A DNA stretch of 64,000 nucleotides from Actinomyces culturomici (lineage in GTDB: Bacteria; Actinomycetota; Actinomycetes; Actinomycetales; Actinomycetaceae): the NCBI RefSeq assembly GCF_900499005.1, contig NZ_LS991316.1:778166-842165 (forward strand), written 5' to 3'. Within the stretch, counting starts at the first letter, position 1, and every line of letters begins with the position of its first letter. Below the pieces are notes generated by a model. It saw nothing but the letters and a program-made list of their open reading frames with translations. It had not been told where the DNA came from and did not search any database. Shown piece after piece: positions 28,950-37,953 of the stretch. The translations under genes and the position numbers were made by a program.

Positions 28950-29416
28950 TGTCGAGTCTCGACCAGCTCTACCAACAGGTGATCCTCGATCACGCCCGGG
29001 CCCGTCACGGCTCCGGCGAGGTCGAGGGCGTCGCCGCGTCCTCGCACCAGGTGAACCCCACCTGCGGCGACGAGGTGACGCTCGGCGTCGACCTCGCCGA
29101 CGACGGGACGATCGCCCGGCTCGTCTGGGACGGAGACGGATGCTCGATCTCCCAGGCCTCCCTCTCGATGCTCTCCGACCTCGTCGCCGGCTCGTCCCTC
29201 GAGGAGACGCGCGCCGCCTACGCGGCGATGGAGGAGATGATGCACTCGAGGAACCGGGGAGTCGACGACGAGATCCTCGACCGTCTCGGCGACGCCGCCT
29301 CGCTCGAGTCGACGTCCCAATTCGCCAATCGCGTGAAGTGCGCGCTGCTCGGCTGGTACGCCCTGCGCGACGCGCTCGCCAAGCTCGGAACCGATATCGC
29401 AGGAGAGAGAGCATGA
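28949..29416 (+). CDS. sufU: Sulfur-relay protein SufU
   Basis: 155 residues. Zn/Cys ligands appear in VNPTCGDEV, WDGDGCSISQAS and FANRVKCALLGWY, as in Gram-positive SufU, which accepts sulfur from SufS. The ATG overlaps the sufS stop by one base. Confidence 0.94.
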   Translation: MSSLDQLYQQVILDHARARHGSGEVEGVAASSHQVNPTCGDEVTLGVDLADDGTIARLVWDGDGCSISQASLSMLSDLVAGSSLEETRAAYAAMEEMMHSRNRGVDDEILDRLGDAASLESTSQFANRVKCALLGWYALRDALAKLGTDIAGERA

Positions 29417-29829
29417 GCAACCCCATGGCCCAGTCGGAGCCCGTGGAGCAGCGCTTCGGGCCCATCGCCCCGAACGCGAGCCTGAAGAACATCGACGGCA
29501 CGGACATCGTCGAGAACGGCACCCTCAAGGGCGAGGACGTCCTCGAGGCCCTCAAGGACGTTATCGACCCCGAGCTCGGCATCAACATCGTCGACCTCGG
29601 ACTCGTCTACGGGGTGAACATCGCCGAGAACGACACGATCGTCCTCGACATGACGCTCACCTCGGCGGCGTGCCCCCTCACGGACGTCATCGAGCGCCAG
29701 GCCCAGATGGTCCTCTCGGCGCTCACCCCCGAGGTCGCGATCTCGTGGGTGTGGATGCCGCCGTGGGGCCCCGACCGCATCACGCCGGACGGGCGCGAGC
29801 AGCTGCGCGCGATCGGCTTCAACGTCTGA
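29413..29829 (+). CDS. sufT: SufT, MIP18/DUF59 Fe-S maturation factor
   Basis: 138 residues. DUF59 core ALKDVIDPELGINIVDLGLV, the Cys in TSAACPLTD, and WMPPWGPDRITPDGREQLRA. It aids Fe-S protein maturation and ends the SUF operon. ATGA overlap with sufU. A strong palindromic terminator follows. Confidence 0.94.
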   Translation: MSNPMAQSEPVEQRFGPIAPNASLKNIDGTDIVENGTLKGEDVLEALKDVIDPELGINIVDLGLVYGVNIAENDTIVLDMTLTSAACPLTDVIERQAQMVLSALTPEVAISWVWMPPWGPDRITPDGREQLRAIGFNV

Positions 29830-29850
29830 GGCTTCTCCGTCGAGGAGAGG

Positions 29851-29880
29851 AAGGGCGGGACCCCGCGGGGTCCCGCCCTT
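29851..29880. terminator. Bidirectional terminator between suf operon and fadD-like gene
   Basis: aagggcgggaccccg and its exact complement form a 30-bp palindrome between two convergent genes (stops at 29829 and 29900). Confidence 0.85.
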
Positions 29881-29899
29881 CGTCGTCTCGGCATCGGGG

Positions 29900-31726
29900 C
29901 TACGCGGTCGGGGGCTCCGTCTTCGCCGTCTCGGTGCGCGCGCCGTCCCCGGCCTCGTCGGTCGCGACCTCGCCTGCGACGGAACGCTCCTCCGCTCGCG
30001 CCTCGCGGACGATCGCCTGCGCGCGTCCGATGAGCTCGGTCGCCGGGTCGAGGAGCTGCTCGCGGACCTTGCGGCGCATCACCTTCCCCAACGGATTGCG
30101 GGGAAGGTCGGCGAGAACGGCGACGATGCGGGGGAGCGCGTAGTGGGCGACGTTGCGCTCGGCCCACAGCCTCACCTGCTCGAGGTCGATCGCGCCCGCG
30201 CCCTCCTCGAGGACGAGGGCGGCCGCGACCTCCTCGGTCGCGTCGCCCGAAGGGAGACCGACGACCGCGACGTCCTTGACGCCGGGCAGACCGCGGATCG
30301 CGGCCTCGACCTGACTCGGGTAGACGTTGAATCCGCCGGACAGAATGAGCTCCTTCTTCCGGTCCGCCATACGGATGAACCCGTCCTCGAGGACGCCGAC
30401 GTCGCCGGTGCGGAACCACCCGTCCTCCGTGAAGACGCGCGCCGTCTCCTCGGGAGCGTCGAGGTAGCCGTCGAAGACTTGCGGGCCCTTGACGAGGATC
30501 TCCCCGGGCTCGCCGTCGGGGACGTCGATCGAGGGATCCTCGAGGTCGGCGAGGCGGACCTGCGTCGACGCGAAGGGAAGGCCGAGGACGCCGTGGCGCC
30601 GCTTGTCGGACAGGGGCGCGCCCATGAGAACCGGGGAGGTCTCCGACAGGCCGTAGCCCTCGACGATCATCCCGCCCGTCGCGTCCTCCCAGCGCTTCGC
30701 CGACGCCTTCGACAGCGGCATGGCACCGGCGACGCCGAAGCGGATCGATGTCAACGAGTCGCCGGTTTCGGCGGCCCGCCTCTCGATGCGCTCGAACATC
30801 GGGGGAACGCCGACGAAGAAGGTGACGGGCCGGCGACGGTGGGCCTCGAGGGCGAGGTCGACGTCGAACTTCGGGAGGACGACCTGGGTCGCCGCCTTCG
30901 CGACCGCCGCGCAGAGGAAGAAGGTGAGGCCGAAGGCATGGAAGTAGGGGAGGAGCGACCAGAAGGTCTCGGCGCCCTCGTGGAGCTTCCACACCCAGAA
31001 GAGGCACTGGTGGACGTTCGCGCCGATGTTCGAATGCGTGAGCGGAACGGACTTCGGGACGCCGTTCGTCCCGCCCGTGTGGAGGATCACCGCCCGATCC
31101 GCGCCGGTCGCACCGGGGATCCTCGGGTCGACGAGGGCGGCGCGCGCGTTGATCTCGTCCCAGCCGAACGCCCCCTCCGGCCTCGTCCCCCGCATCTGCG
31201 AGCGCGTCGCCCGCGCGCGGGCGAGGGGCGCGGCGAGGAGGATTCGCTTGCTCGACGGCATGGAGGCGGTGATGTCGACGGTGAAGACCTTCTCGAGGGG
31301 CGTCGAGGCGGTCGGGAAGGAATCGGCGCACTTCTCCCAGACGACGGCGACGCGCGCGCGGTGGCGCTCGAGCTGGCCGGCGATCTCGGCGGCGGGAGCG
31401 AGGGGGTTGTGCTCGGCGACGACCGCGCCGATGCGCATGCACGCGTAGAAGACGACGATCGCCTGCGGGCAGTTGGGGAGCGCGACGGCGACGGCGTCGC
31501 CCTTCCTCACCCCGGCGGCGACGAGGACGCCGGCGGCGCGCAGCGCCCGATCGAGAAGATCGGAGTAGGTGATCTCCTTGCCGAAGTAGTCGACCGCGAC
31601 CCGATCGGGGTAGAAGGACGCGGCGGTTCGAAGGATCTCGAAGAGGGAGGTGTCGGGTACCGGGATCTCGTAGGGACACCCCGGATCGTAGAACTCGCGG
31701 GCCTTCTCGACGACCGTCGTGGCCAT
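29900..31726 (-). CDS. Long-chain acyl-CoA ligase (AMP-binding family)
   Basis: 608 residues. Adenylating enzyme: P-loop HTGGTNGVPKSVPLTH (the usual second Thr is Asn), VEGYGLSETSP, WFRTGDVGVLEDGFIRMADR, KKELILSGGFNVYPSQVE and C-terminal NPLGKVMRRKVRE with the adenylation Lys. It activates a carboxylic acid, probably a fatty acid, to acyl-CoA. A tail of about 40 residues rich in Glu and Ala follows. ATG 31726 has GGAGG. It lies behind a terminator, so it is probably transcribed alone. Confidence 0.88.
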   Translation of the reverse strand: MATTVVEKAREFYDPGCPYEIPVPDTSLFEILRTAASFYPDRVAVDYFGKEITYSDLLDRALRAAGVLVAAGVRKGDAVAVALPNCPQAIVVFYACMRIGAVVAEHNPLAPAAEIAGQLERHRARVAVVWEKCADSFPTASTPLEKVFTVDITASMPSSKRILLAAPLARARATRSQMRGTRPEGAFGWDEINARAALVDPRIPGATGADRAVILHTGGTNGVPKSVPLTHSNIGANVHQCLFWVWKLHEGAETFWSLLPYFHAFGLTFFLCAAVAKAATQVVLPKFDVDLALEAHRRRPVTFFVGVPPMFERIERRAAETGDSLTSIRFGVAGAMPLSKASAKRWEDATGGMIVEGYGLSETSPVLMGAPLSDKRRHGVLGLPFASTQVRLADLEDPSIDVPDGEPGEILVKGPQVFDGYLDAPEETARVFTEDGWFRTGDVGVLEDGFIRMADRKKELILSGGFNVYPSQVEAAIRGLPGVKDVAVVGLPSGDATEEVAAALVLEEGAGAIDLEQVRLWAERNVAHYALPRIVAVLADLPRNPLGKVMRRKVREQLLDPATELIGRAQAIVREARAEERSVAGEVATDEAGDGARTETAKTEPPTA

Positions 31727-31765
31727 GGGGCCTCCCTCCGGTCCGGCTCACCCGGACCCGTACGA

Positions 31766-31792
31766 CGCCCCCGCCCGGGGAGGGCGGGGGCG
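31766..31792. terminator. Hairpin terminator after the metallopeptidase gene
   Basis: cgcccccgccc and its exact complement with a 5-nt loop, 22 bp after the minus-strand metallopeptidase stop and before the fadD-like gene. No T-run. Confidence 0.75.
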
Positions 31793-31814
31793 AAAGGACG
31801 ATTGCGTGCTCGGT

Positions 31815-32417
31815 TCAGACCGTCGGAGCCGACCAGGTGTCGCAGGTCTGGATCGAGCCGGACTTCAGGCCGGTCATCAGCCAGCGCTGTCGCTGCTCGG
31901 AGGAGCCGTGCGTCCACGTGTCGGCGTTCGACACGCCCTGGTACTTCTCCTGGAGCCGGTCGTCGCCGATCGCCTGGGCGGTCTGGAGGGCGTCCGAGAT
32001 CTGCTGCGTCGTCGGCGTCTTGAGGAAGGCGACGCCGGAGTCGGAGTCGACCGTCTTCGAGGCCCAGTGCATCCACACGCCCGCGTAGCAGTCGGCCTGG
32101 AGCTCGGAGCGGACGCCCGCGCCCTGCTCACCGGTCTGGCGCAGATCGTACTGCTGGAAGACCCCCTCGAGGTTCTGGATGTGGTGGCCCCACTCGTGGG
32201 CGACGACGTACTCCTGGGCGAGCGGCGCGTTGGCCGCCCCGAAGTCGGATTCCATCTGCTGGAAGAATCCGAGGTCGAGGTAGACGGTCCGATCGGTCGG
32301 GCAGTAGAAGGGGCCCGAGGCGGAGGTCGCGTTGCCGCCGCCGATCCCCGCGGCGCGCCGTCCCCTGGAGGAGCGGACGCGCGAAGAGTCCGACCTCACC
32401 TGTTCGTTGAAGCTCAT
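31815..32417 (-). CDS. Neutral zinc metallopeptidase (YpfJ family) missing its N-terminal half
   Basis: 200 residues. The zinc site VVAHEWGHHIQNLEG and the later ELQADCYAGVWMHW are intact, as is GPFYCPTDRTVYLDLGFFQQ. Normal members are near 290 residues with a membrane helix and about 100 more residues before the GPFYCP block. Here MSFNEQVRSDSSRVRSSRGR, the usual N-terminal start, runs straight into GIGGGNATSASGPFYC. The frame is open, so it looks like an internal in-frame deletion at a Gly-rich joint. It would be a soluble protein; whether it folds is uncertain. The ATG overlaps the tgt stop. Confidence 0.8.
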   Translation of the reverse strand: MSFNEQVRSDSSRVRSSRGRRAAGIGGGNATSASGPFYCPTDRTVYLDLGFFQQMESDFGAANAPLAQEYVVAHEWGHHIQNLEGVFQQYDLRQTGEQGAGVRSELQADCYAGVWMHWASKTVDSDSGVAFLKTPTTQQISDALQTAQAIGDDRLQEKYQGVSNADTWTHGSSEQRQRWLMTGLKSGSIQTCDTWSAPTV

Positions 32418-33733
32418 GAGTGGACGCCCTTCGTCGTGGGATGGGTGAAGCGGCCGAGCATGTCGTCGCGGAACGCCTCGTAGTCCCCGTTGTCGATGGA
32501 ATCGCGGATCGCGTCGACCAGACGGACCGTGAACCACTCATTATGGATCGTCGCGAGGGTCGCCGCGAGGATCTCCTTCGCCTTGAACAGATGGTGGACG
32601 TAGGCGGCGGTGTAGTGCGTGCACGTGTAGCAGCCGCATCCCTCGACGAGCGGGGAGAAGTCGCGCTTGAATCGCGCGTTCGTGATGTTGAAGCGCCCGT
32701 CCGGCGCGTAGATCGCCGCATTGCGGGCGACGCGCGAGGGGTTGACGCAGTCGAAGGTATCGGCGCCCGCTTCGACGGCGCGGAAGAAGTCGTCGGGCTC
32801 GGAGATCCCGAGGAGGTGACGGGGCCGGTCCTCGCCGAGCTCCTCGCACACCCAGGAGACGATCGTCCCGAGGTTCTCCTTCTCGAGCGCCCCGCCGACG
32901 CCGAAGCCGTCGAAGCGCTGTCCGCCCTCGTCCATCGCGGCCATCGTCCGGGCGGCCCTGCGGCGCAGGTCCTCGTACTGCGCGCCCTGGATGACGCCCC
33001 AGAGCTGCTGGTAGGGCTTGCCGGCGCGCGCCTCGGTGAGCCTCGCGTGCTCGGCGAGGCAGCGCCTGGCCCACGCGTGCGTGCGCTCGAGCGAGGTCTC
33101 CTGGTAGGAGCGGGGGTGGAGGAGCGAGGTGAGCTCGTCGAAGGCGAACATGATGTCGCTGCCGAGCTCGTGCTGGATCCCCATCGACACCTTGGCGGTG
33201 AAGCGGTGCTTCGTGCCGTCGATGTGCGAGCGGAACACGACCCCGTCCTCGTCGACGACCGCGGTCGAGGCCTTCACCGCCTGCATGTGGAGCTTCGGGT
33301 CGTTCGGATCCGCCTTGCCGGAGAACTCCTGTGAGAGGACCTTCTTGAAGCCCGCCCCGAGGGAGAGGACCTGGAAGCCGCCCGAGTCCGTGTACGTGGG
33401 GCCGGGCCAGTTCATGAACGCGCCGAGGCCCCCGGCCTCGTCGACGACGTCGGAGCCGGGCTGGAGGTAGAGGTGGTAGGCGTTCGCGAGGACCGCCTGG
33501 CCGCCGAGGCCGGCGACCATCTCGGGGACGAGCGCCTTGACGTTCGCCTTCGTGCCGACGGGGATGAAGGCGGGCGTGCGGATCTCGCCATGCGCGGTGT
33601 GGACGACCCCCGTGCGCCCGAGGCCGGGGCCGGCCTCGAGCCGGGTGCGGATGTCGAAACCACGGTCGCGTCCCGAGTGGTTCGAGCCCGGTGCGGGCAG
33701 CGGGGAGGCGGGGGCGGCGAGCCAGTCGCTCAT
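32414..33733 (-). CDS. tgt: tRNA-guanine transglycosylase
   Basis: 439 residues. Exchanges guanine-34 for a queuine-type base in GUN-anticodon tRNAs. Landmarks are AYHLYLQPG, YTDSGGFQVLSLG, ISEPDDFFRAVEAGADTFDC (nucleophile region) and the zinc site CGCYTCTHY. The substrate-pocket loop reads FGVGGALEKENLG where E. coli has GGLAVGE. The N-terminal about 25 residues (Ala/Pro-rich) are extra. It overlaps yhhQ upstream and the metallopeptidase downstream by 4 bp each, so the three are coupled. Confidence 0.93.
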   Translation of the reverse strand: MSDWLAAPASPLPAPGSNHSGRDRGFDIRTRLEAGPGLGRTGVVHTAHGEIRTPAFIPVGTKANVKALVPEMVAGLGGQAVLANAYHLYLQPGSDVVDEAGGLGAFMNWPGPTYTDSGGFQVLSLGAGFKKVLSQEFSGKADPNDPKLHMQAVKASTAVVDEDGVVFRSHIDGTKHRFTAKVSMGIQHELGSDIMFAFDELTSLLHPRSYQETSLERTHAWARRCLAEHARLTEARAGKPYQQLWGVIQGAQYEDLRRRAARTMAAMDEGGQRFDGFGVGGALEKENLGTIVSWVCEELGEDRPRHLLGISEPDDFFRAVEAGADTFDCVNPSRVARNAAIYAPDGRFNITNARFKRDFSPLVEGCGCYTCTHYTAAYVHHLFKAKEILAATLATIHNEWFTVRLVDAIRDSIDNGDYEAFRDDMLGRFTHPTTKGVHS

Positions 33734-34413
33734 GCGGCGAGGACCTCCTGGGGGGCCAGGCCCTCGCGCGCGCGGACGAGGGCGATGACGCGGTACGTGA
33801 TCGGGAGGAGGACGACCTCGACGCCGACCTTGTAGACGTAGCCGGTGACGACGTAGTTGAGGAAGTCGAGCCCGGGGATCACGCCGATAAAGGCGATCGT
33901 GCAGAAGAGGACCGTGTCGAAGAGCTCGCCGACGACGGTCGAGCCGACGAGCCGCGCCCACATGTGGTCGGCTCCCCAGCGCTCACGGATCTTCACGAGG
34001 ACGAGGGAGTTCATCAGCTGGCCGACGAGGTAGCCGATGACCGAGGCCGCGACGATGCGCGGAACGAACCCGAGGACCGCCTCGAAGGCCGCCTGATTCT
34101 CGTAGCCGGGACCGACCGGCGCCACTTGGACGACGAGGAAGGTGAGGGAGGCGAGGATCGAGGCGACGAATCCGAGGATGATGACCCGGCGCGCGCGGGC
34201 GAAGCCGTAGACCTCGGAGAGGACGTCGCCGAGGACGTAGGTGAGCGGGAAGAGGATCGCGCCGCCGTCGAAGACGAGGTGGATCGGTCCCGCGTCGAGG
34301 GCGGTGACCTTCGTGGCCGCGATGTTCGAGATGAGGAGGAACGCGACGAACATCACCGCGACGACGTCGAAGATCCTCGGCGCGCGCGCGGACTGGTCGG
34401 GGGTGTCGGTCAT
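33730..34413 (-). CDS. yhhQ: Queuosine precursor transporter YhhQ (VUT family)
   Basis: 227 residues with six or so membrane helices (VVAVMFVAFLLISNIAATKV, FPLTYVLGDVLSEVYGFARA, VGELFDTVLFCTIAFIGVIP). YhhQ imports preQ0, preQ1 or queuine. Its stop overlaps the tgt ATG, which ties import to tRNA exchange; no de novo queC-F genes are seen here. ATG 34413 has aggaagg. The frame extends upstream, but there it overlaps the ABC-F gene and is rejected. Confidence 0.9.
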   Translation of the reverse strand: MTDTPDQSARAPRIFDVVAVMFVAFLLISNIAATKVTALDAGPIHLVFDGGAILFPLTYVLGDVLSEVYGFARARRVIILGFVASILASLTFLVVQVAPVGPGYENQAAFEAVLGFVPRIVAASVIGYLVGQLMNSLVLVKIRERWGADHMWARLVGSTVVGELFDTVLFCTIAFIGVIPGLDFLNYVVTGYVYKVGVEVVLLPITYRVIALVRAREGLAPQEVLAA

Positions 34414-34504
34414 GTCGGCCTTCCTGGAGGTGAAGTCCCTCCCATTGTGCCGTTCGACCGGCCCGTTCGCGTCATCGGACCGGGGTGGAACGGCGCACAG
34501 CCCG

Positions 34505-34517
34505 TAGGATTTACGGG
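34505..34517 (+). promoter_or_regulatory. -10 element for a leaderless ABC-F transcript
   Basis: TAGGAT (34505-34510) is followed by 6 nt and then the GTG start at 34517. No ribosome binding site is possible, so transcription likely begins at the start codon. Confidence 0.65.
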
Positions 34518-36127
34518 TGATCAACGTTTCCGACTTCTCCTTGCGCATCGGCGCCCGCGAACTCGTCCGCAACGTCTCCTTCCGCATCGACAAGGGGATG
34601 CGGATCGGTCTCGTTGGTCGCAACGGCGCGGGAAAGACGACGACGATGCGGCTCCTCGCCGGCGAGTCCGACCACGGTGCCGCCGAGTACACGGGGACGA
34701 TCTCCTCGAACGGGACGATCGGCTATCTCGCTCAGGACACCCACATCGGCGACCAGCACTCGACCGCGCGCGAACGGATCATCTCCGTGCGCGGCATCGA
34801 CGCGATCATCGCGCGGATCCGCAAGGCCGAGCACGAGATGGCGACGACCGAGGGCGCTCGGCAGCAAAAGGCCATGGAGCGGTACGTCCGCCTCGATCAG
34901 GAGTTCACCAACCAGGGCGGATGGGCCGCGAACGCCGAGGCCGCGCAGATCGCCCACTCCCTCGGACTCGAGGACCGCGTCCTCGAGCAGACCCTCGACA
35001 CGCTCTCGGGCGGCCAGCGCCGCCGCGTCGAGCTCGCGCGCGTCCTCTTCTCAGGGGCGGACGTCCTCCTCCTCGACGAGCCGACGAACCACCTCGACCA
35101 CGACTCGATCATCTGGCTGCGCGACTGGATCAAGACCTTCCCCGGCGGCGTCATGATGATCTCCCACGACGTCAAGCTCCTCGGGGAGACCGTCAACCAG
35201 GTCTTCTACCTCGACGCGACGCGCGCCGAGGTCGACGTCTACCACCTCGGCTGGGACGCCTATCTCAAGCAGCGCGAGGAGGACGAGCGGCGGCGGCGCA
35301 AGGAGCGCGCGAACGCCGTGAAGAAGGCCGAGCAGCTGCGCGCCCAGGGCGAGAAGATGCGCGCGAAGGCGACGAAGGCCGTCGCCGCCCAGCAGATGCT
35401 CCGCCGCGCCGACGAGCTCCTCGCTTCGGCCGGCGCCGAGATCGCCCAGGAGAAGGTCGCGCGCCTGAGATTCCCCGAGCCGTCTCCCTGCGGACGCGTC
35501 CCCCTGACGGCCTCCGGCCTCTCGAAGTCCTACGGCTCGCTCGAGGTCTTCACCGGCGTCGACCTCGCGATCGACCGCGGCGCGAAGGTCGTGGTCCTCG
35601 GCCTCAACGGTGCGGGCAAGACGACCCTGCTGCGCCTCCTTTCGGGCATTGAGGCGCCGGATACGGGCGAGGTGGTCCCCGGTCACGGTCTCAAGCTCGG
35701 GTACTACGCGCAGGAGCACGAGACCCTCGACGATACGGCGACGGTCCGGGAGAACATGGCGCACGCCGCCCCCGACCTCGACGACACGCACGTGCGCAAC
35801 GTCCTCGGCCAGTTCCTCTTCTCCGGGGACGACGTCGAGAAGCCGACCTCGGTGCTCTCCGGCGGCGAGAAAACGCGGCTCGCGCTCGCGACGCTCGTGG
35901 TTTCCGGGGCGAACGTCCTGCTCCTCGACGAGCCGACGAACAACCTCGACCCCGCTTCGCGCGAGGAGGTGCTGAACGCCCTCGACTCCTATGAGGGCGC
36001 CGTCGTCCTCGTCACCCACGACCCGGGCGCCGTCACCGCGCTCAACCCCGATCGTGTGCTCCTCCTGCCCGATGCGGACGAGGACCTGTGGGACGACTCC
36101 TACCTCGATCTCGTCACGCTGACCTGA
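34517..36127 (+). CDS. ABC-F family ATP-binding protein
   Basis: 536 residues with two ABC domains: Walker A GRNGAGKTTTMR and GLNGAGKTTLLR, signatures TLSGGQRRRVELAR and VLSGGEKTRLALAT, Walker B VLLLDEPTNHLDHDS and VLLLDEPTNNLDPAS, joined by a basic linker (EDERRRRKERANAVKK). There are no membrane segments. ABC-F proteins act on the ribosome; some give antibiotic resistance, others are translation factors, and this sequence does not decide. GTG start without a leader. Confidence 0.92.
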   Translation: MINVSDFSLRIGARELVRNVSFRIDKGMRIGLVGRNGAGKTTTMRLLAGESDHGAAEYTGTISSNGTIGYLAQDTHIGDQHSTARERIISVRGIDAIIARIRKAEHEMATTEGARQQKAMERYVRLDQEFTNQGGWAANAEAAQIAHSLGLEDRVLEQTLDTLSGGQRRRVELARVLFSGADVLLLDEPTNHLDHDSIIWLRDWIKTFPGGVMMISHDVKLLGETVNQVFYLDATRAEVDVYHLGWDAYLKQREEDERRRRKERANAVKKAEQLRAQGEKMRAKATKAVAAQQMLRRADELLASAGAEIAQEKVARLRFPEPSPCGRVPLTASGLSKSYGSLEVFTGVDLAIDRGAKVVVLGLNGAGKTTLLRLLSGIEAPDTGEVVPGHGLKLGYYAQEHETLDDTATVRENMAHAAPDLDDTHVRNVLGQFLFSGDDVEKPTSVLSGGEKTRLALATLVVSGANVLLLDEPTNNLDPASREEVLNALDSYEGAVVLVTHDPGAVTALNPDRVLLLPDADEDLWDDSYLDLVTLT

Positions 36128-36158
36128 GGCTCGCGCCTCTCGGTTCCGCGCCGCGCGC

Positions 36159-36195
36159 GAAGGGGGCCCGGATCAACCGATCCGAGGCCCCCTTC
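36159..36195. terminator. Bidirectional terminator between ABC-F and amino-acid ABC genes
   Basis: gaagggggcc-cggatc pairs with gatccg-aggcccccttc around the loop aacc. It lies between convergent stops at 36127 and 36210. Confidence 0.85.
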
Positions 36196-36209
36196 GTCGT
36201 GAAACGCGC

Positions 36210-36983
36210 TCAGAGGACCTTGGAGAAGAACTCCTTCGTCCGATCGGACTTCGGGTGGTCGATGACCTCGGCGGGAGAGCCCATCTCGACGATGACGCCT
36301 TCGTCCATGAAGACGACGGTGTCGGCGACCTCGCGGGCGAAGCCGATCTCGTGGGTGACGACGGCCATCGTCATTCCCGACGCCGCGAGGTCCTTCATCA
36401 CCTGGAGCACCTCGCCGACGAGTTCGGGGTCGAGGGCACTGGTCGGCTCGTCGAACAGCATGATCTCCGGATCCATCGCGAGCGCGCGGGCGATCGCGAC
36501 GCGCTGCTGCTGCCCGCCGGAGAGCTCCGAGGGGTAGTGGTCGGCCCGATCAGCCAGCCCCACCCGGTCGAGGAGCTCGAAGGCGCGCTTCTTCGCCGTC
36601 GCCTTGTCGACACCGGCGACGTGCACGGGCGCCTCCATGACGTTCTCGAGGGCCGTCTTGTGGGGGAAGAGGTTGAAGCGCTGGAAGACCATACCGATGC
36701 GGGAGCGCTGGCGGGCGATCTCCTTGTCGGGGAGGTCGTGGAGGCGCCCGGCCGCGTCCTCGCGATACCCGAGGAGCTCGCCGTCGACGCGCACGCGGCC
36801 CGCGCTGATCTCCTCGAGCTGATTGAGGCAGCGCAGGAGGGTCGACTTGCCCGAGCCGGACGGGCCGAGGATCACGCAGACCTCGCCGGGGGCGATCGAG
36901 AGGTCGACGCCCTTGAGGACGTGGAGGTCGCCGAAGAACTTGTGGACTCCCTCGACGGAGACCATGGGAGCGGAGGGGGTCAC
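36210..36983 (-). CDS. Polar amino-acid ABC transporter ATPase
   Basis: 257 residues from a GTG in the permease stop (GTGA); [11 protein letters not shown] at 36965 is the alternative. Walker [16 protein letters not shown]-loop [18 protein letters not shown], signature [16 protein letters not shown], Walker [18 protein letters not shown]-loop VVTHEIGFA. GlnQ/HisP type, last gene of the importer operon. Confidence 0.94.
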   Translation of the reverse strand: MTPSAPMVSVEGVHKFFGDLHVLKGVDLSIAPGEVCVILGPSGSGKSTLLRCLNQLEEISAGRVRVDGELLGYREDAAGRLHDLPDKEIARQRSRIGMVFQRFNLFPHKTALENVMEAPVHVAGVDKATAKKRAFELLDRVGLADRADHYPSELSGGQQQRVAIARALAMDPEIMLFDEPTSALDPELVGEVLQVMKDLAASGMTMAVVTHEIGFAREVADTVVFMDEGVIVEMGSPAEVIDHPKSDRTKEFFSKVL

Positions 36984-37897
36984 GGGGTCACATCCAGGAA
37001 TCGAGTATCGGGGGCCGCGTCCGAGCCCTTGGCATTGGCGTTCTCGCGGCGGTCGAAGCCCTTGCCGAAGTAGCGCTCGATGTGCGACTGAACCCACATG
37101 AGGATCGTCGTGATGACGAGGTACCAGATCGCCGCGGTGATGAGGAGCGGGACCGGCTTGAAGAGGTTCTGGCCCTTCGTCGAGGCGACGAAGGTGAGCT
37201 CGAGCGTGTAGGGGATCGCGGAGACGAGCGAGGTCGTCTTCAGCATCGAGATCGTCTCGTTGCCGATCGGAGGGACGATGACGCGCATCGCCTGGGGGAG
37301 GACGATTCGGCGGAAGATCATCGAGCGCGGCATGCCGAGGGCGGTGGCCGCCTCCCACTGGCCCTTGTCGACCGAGAGCAGGCCGGCGCGGATGATCTCG
37401 GCGAGGTAGGCGCCCTCGTTGAGGCCGAGGCCGATGATCGCCATCCAGAACCGGGTGAAGTGCGTCGCCGTCTCGAAGGTGATGAAGGGCGGCGCGAAGG
37501 GGATGCCGAGGGAGATCTGCGGGTAGAGCGTGGGGAGCAGCGACCAGAAGATCAGCTGCGTGTAGATCGGGGTCCCGCGGAAGAACCAGATGTAGAAGGT
37601 CGCGACCCAGCGCAGGATCGGATTCACCGACTGGCGCATGATCGCCATCGTGATCGCGAGGACCGTGCCCATCGCCATCGCGATCACCGTGAGGAGGAGC
37701 GTGTAGAGGACGCCCGACACGATCGTCTTCGAGAAGAGCCACTGGGCGACGACGCCCCACTGGAAGTTCGGGTTCGTCACGAGGCCGTGGGCCATGAGGA
37801 GGGCGATGAGGGCGACGACGACGGCGCTCGCCCACCTCCCGGGCCTCGGGACGGGTTTCGCGTCGATGAGATCGACGCCGTCTTTCACGTGTGCCAT
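36980..37897 (-). CDS. Polar amino-acid ABC transporter permease
   Basis: 305 residues. HisM/GlnP-type permease: [35 protein letters not shown] and the EAA-like loop [20 protein letters not shown], with [16 protein letters not shown]. One permease gene, so a homodimer is likely. It is separated from the binding-protein gene by a 15-bp hairpin. Confidence 0.93.
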   Translation of the reverse strand: MAHVKDGVDLIDAKPVPRPGRWASAVVVALIALLMAHGLVTNPNFQWGVVAQWLFSKTIVSGVLYTLLLTVIAMAMGTVLAITMAIMRQSVNPILRWVATFYIWFFRGTPIYTQLIFWSLLPTLYPQISLGIPFAPPFITFETATHFTRFWMAIIGLGLNEGAYLAEIIRAGLLSVDKGQWEAATALGMPRSMIFRRIVLPQAMRVIVPPIGNETISMLKTTSLVSAIPYTLELTFVASTKGQNLFKPVPLLITAAIWYLVITTILMWVQSHIERYFGKGFDRRENANAKGSDAAPDTRFLDVTP

Positions 37898-37911
37898 GTG
37901 TTCCTCACTGA

Positions 37912-37946
37912 CTGCGGGCCGGTACCACTAGGGTACCGGCCCGCAG
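37912..37946 (-). terminator. 15-bp intercistronic hairpin after the amino-acid binding-protein gene
   Basis: ctgcgggccggtacc (37912-37926) and its exact complement (37932-37946) with a 5-nt loop. It begins 7-8 nt after the binding-protein stop. Same layout as 19345-19380 in the sugar importer. Confidence 0.85.
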
Positions 37947-37953
37947 GTGCGCG

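Noticed and set aside
34414-34692. N-terminal extension of YhhQ
   Set aside because: It would overlap the ABC-F start; ATG 34413 has a ribosome binding site and leads into the first membrane helix.
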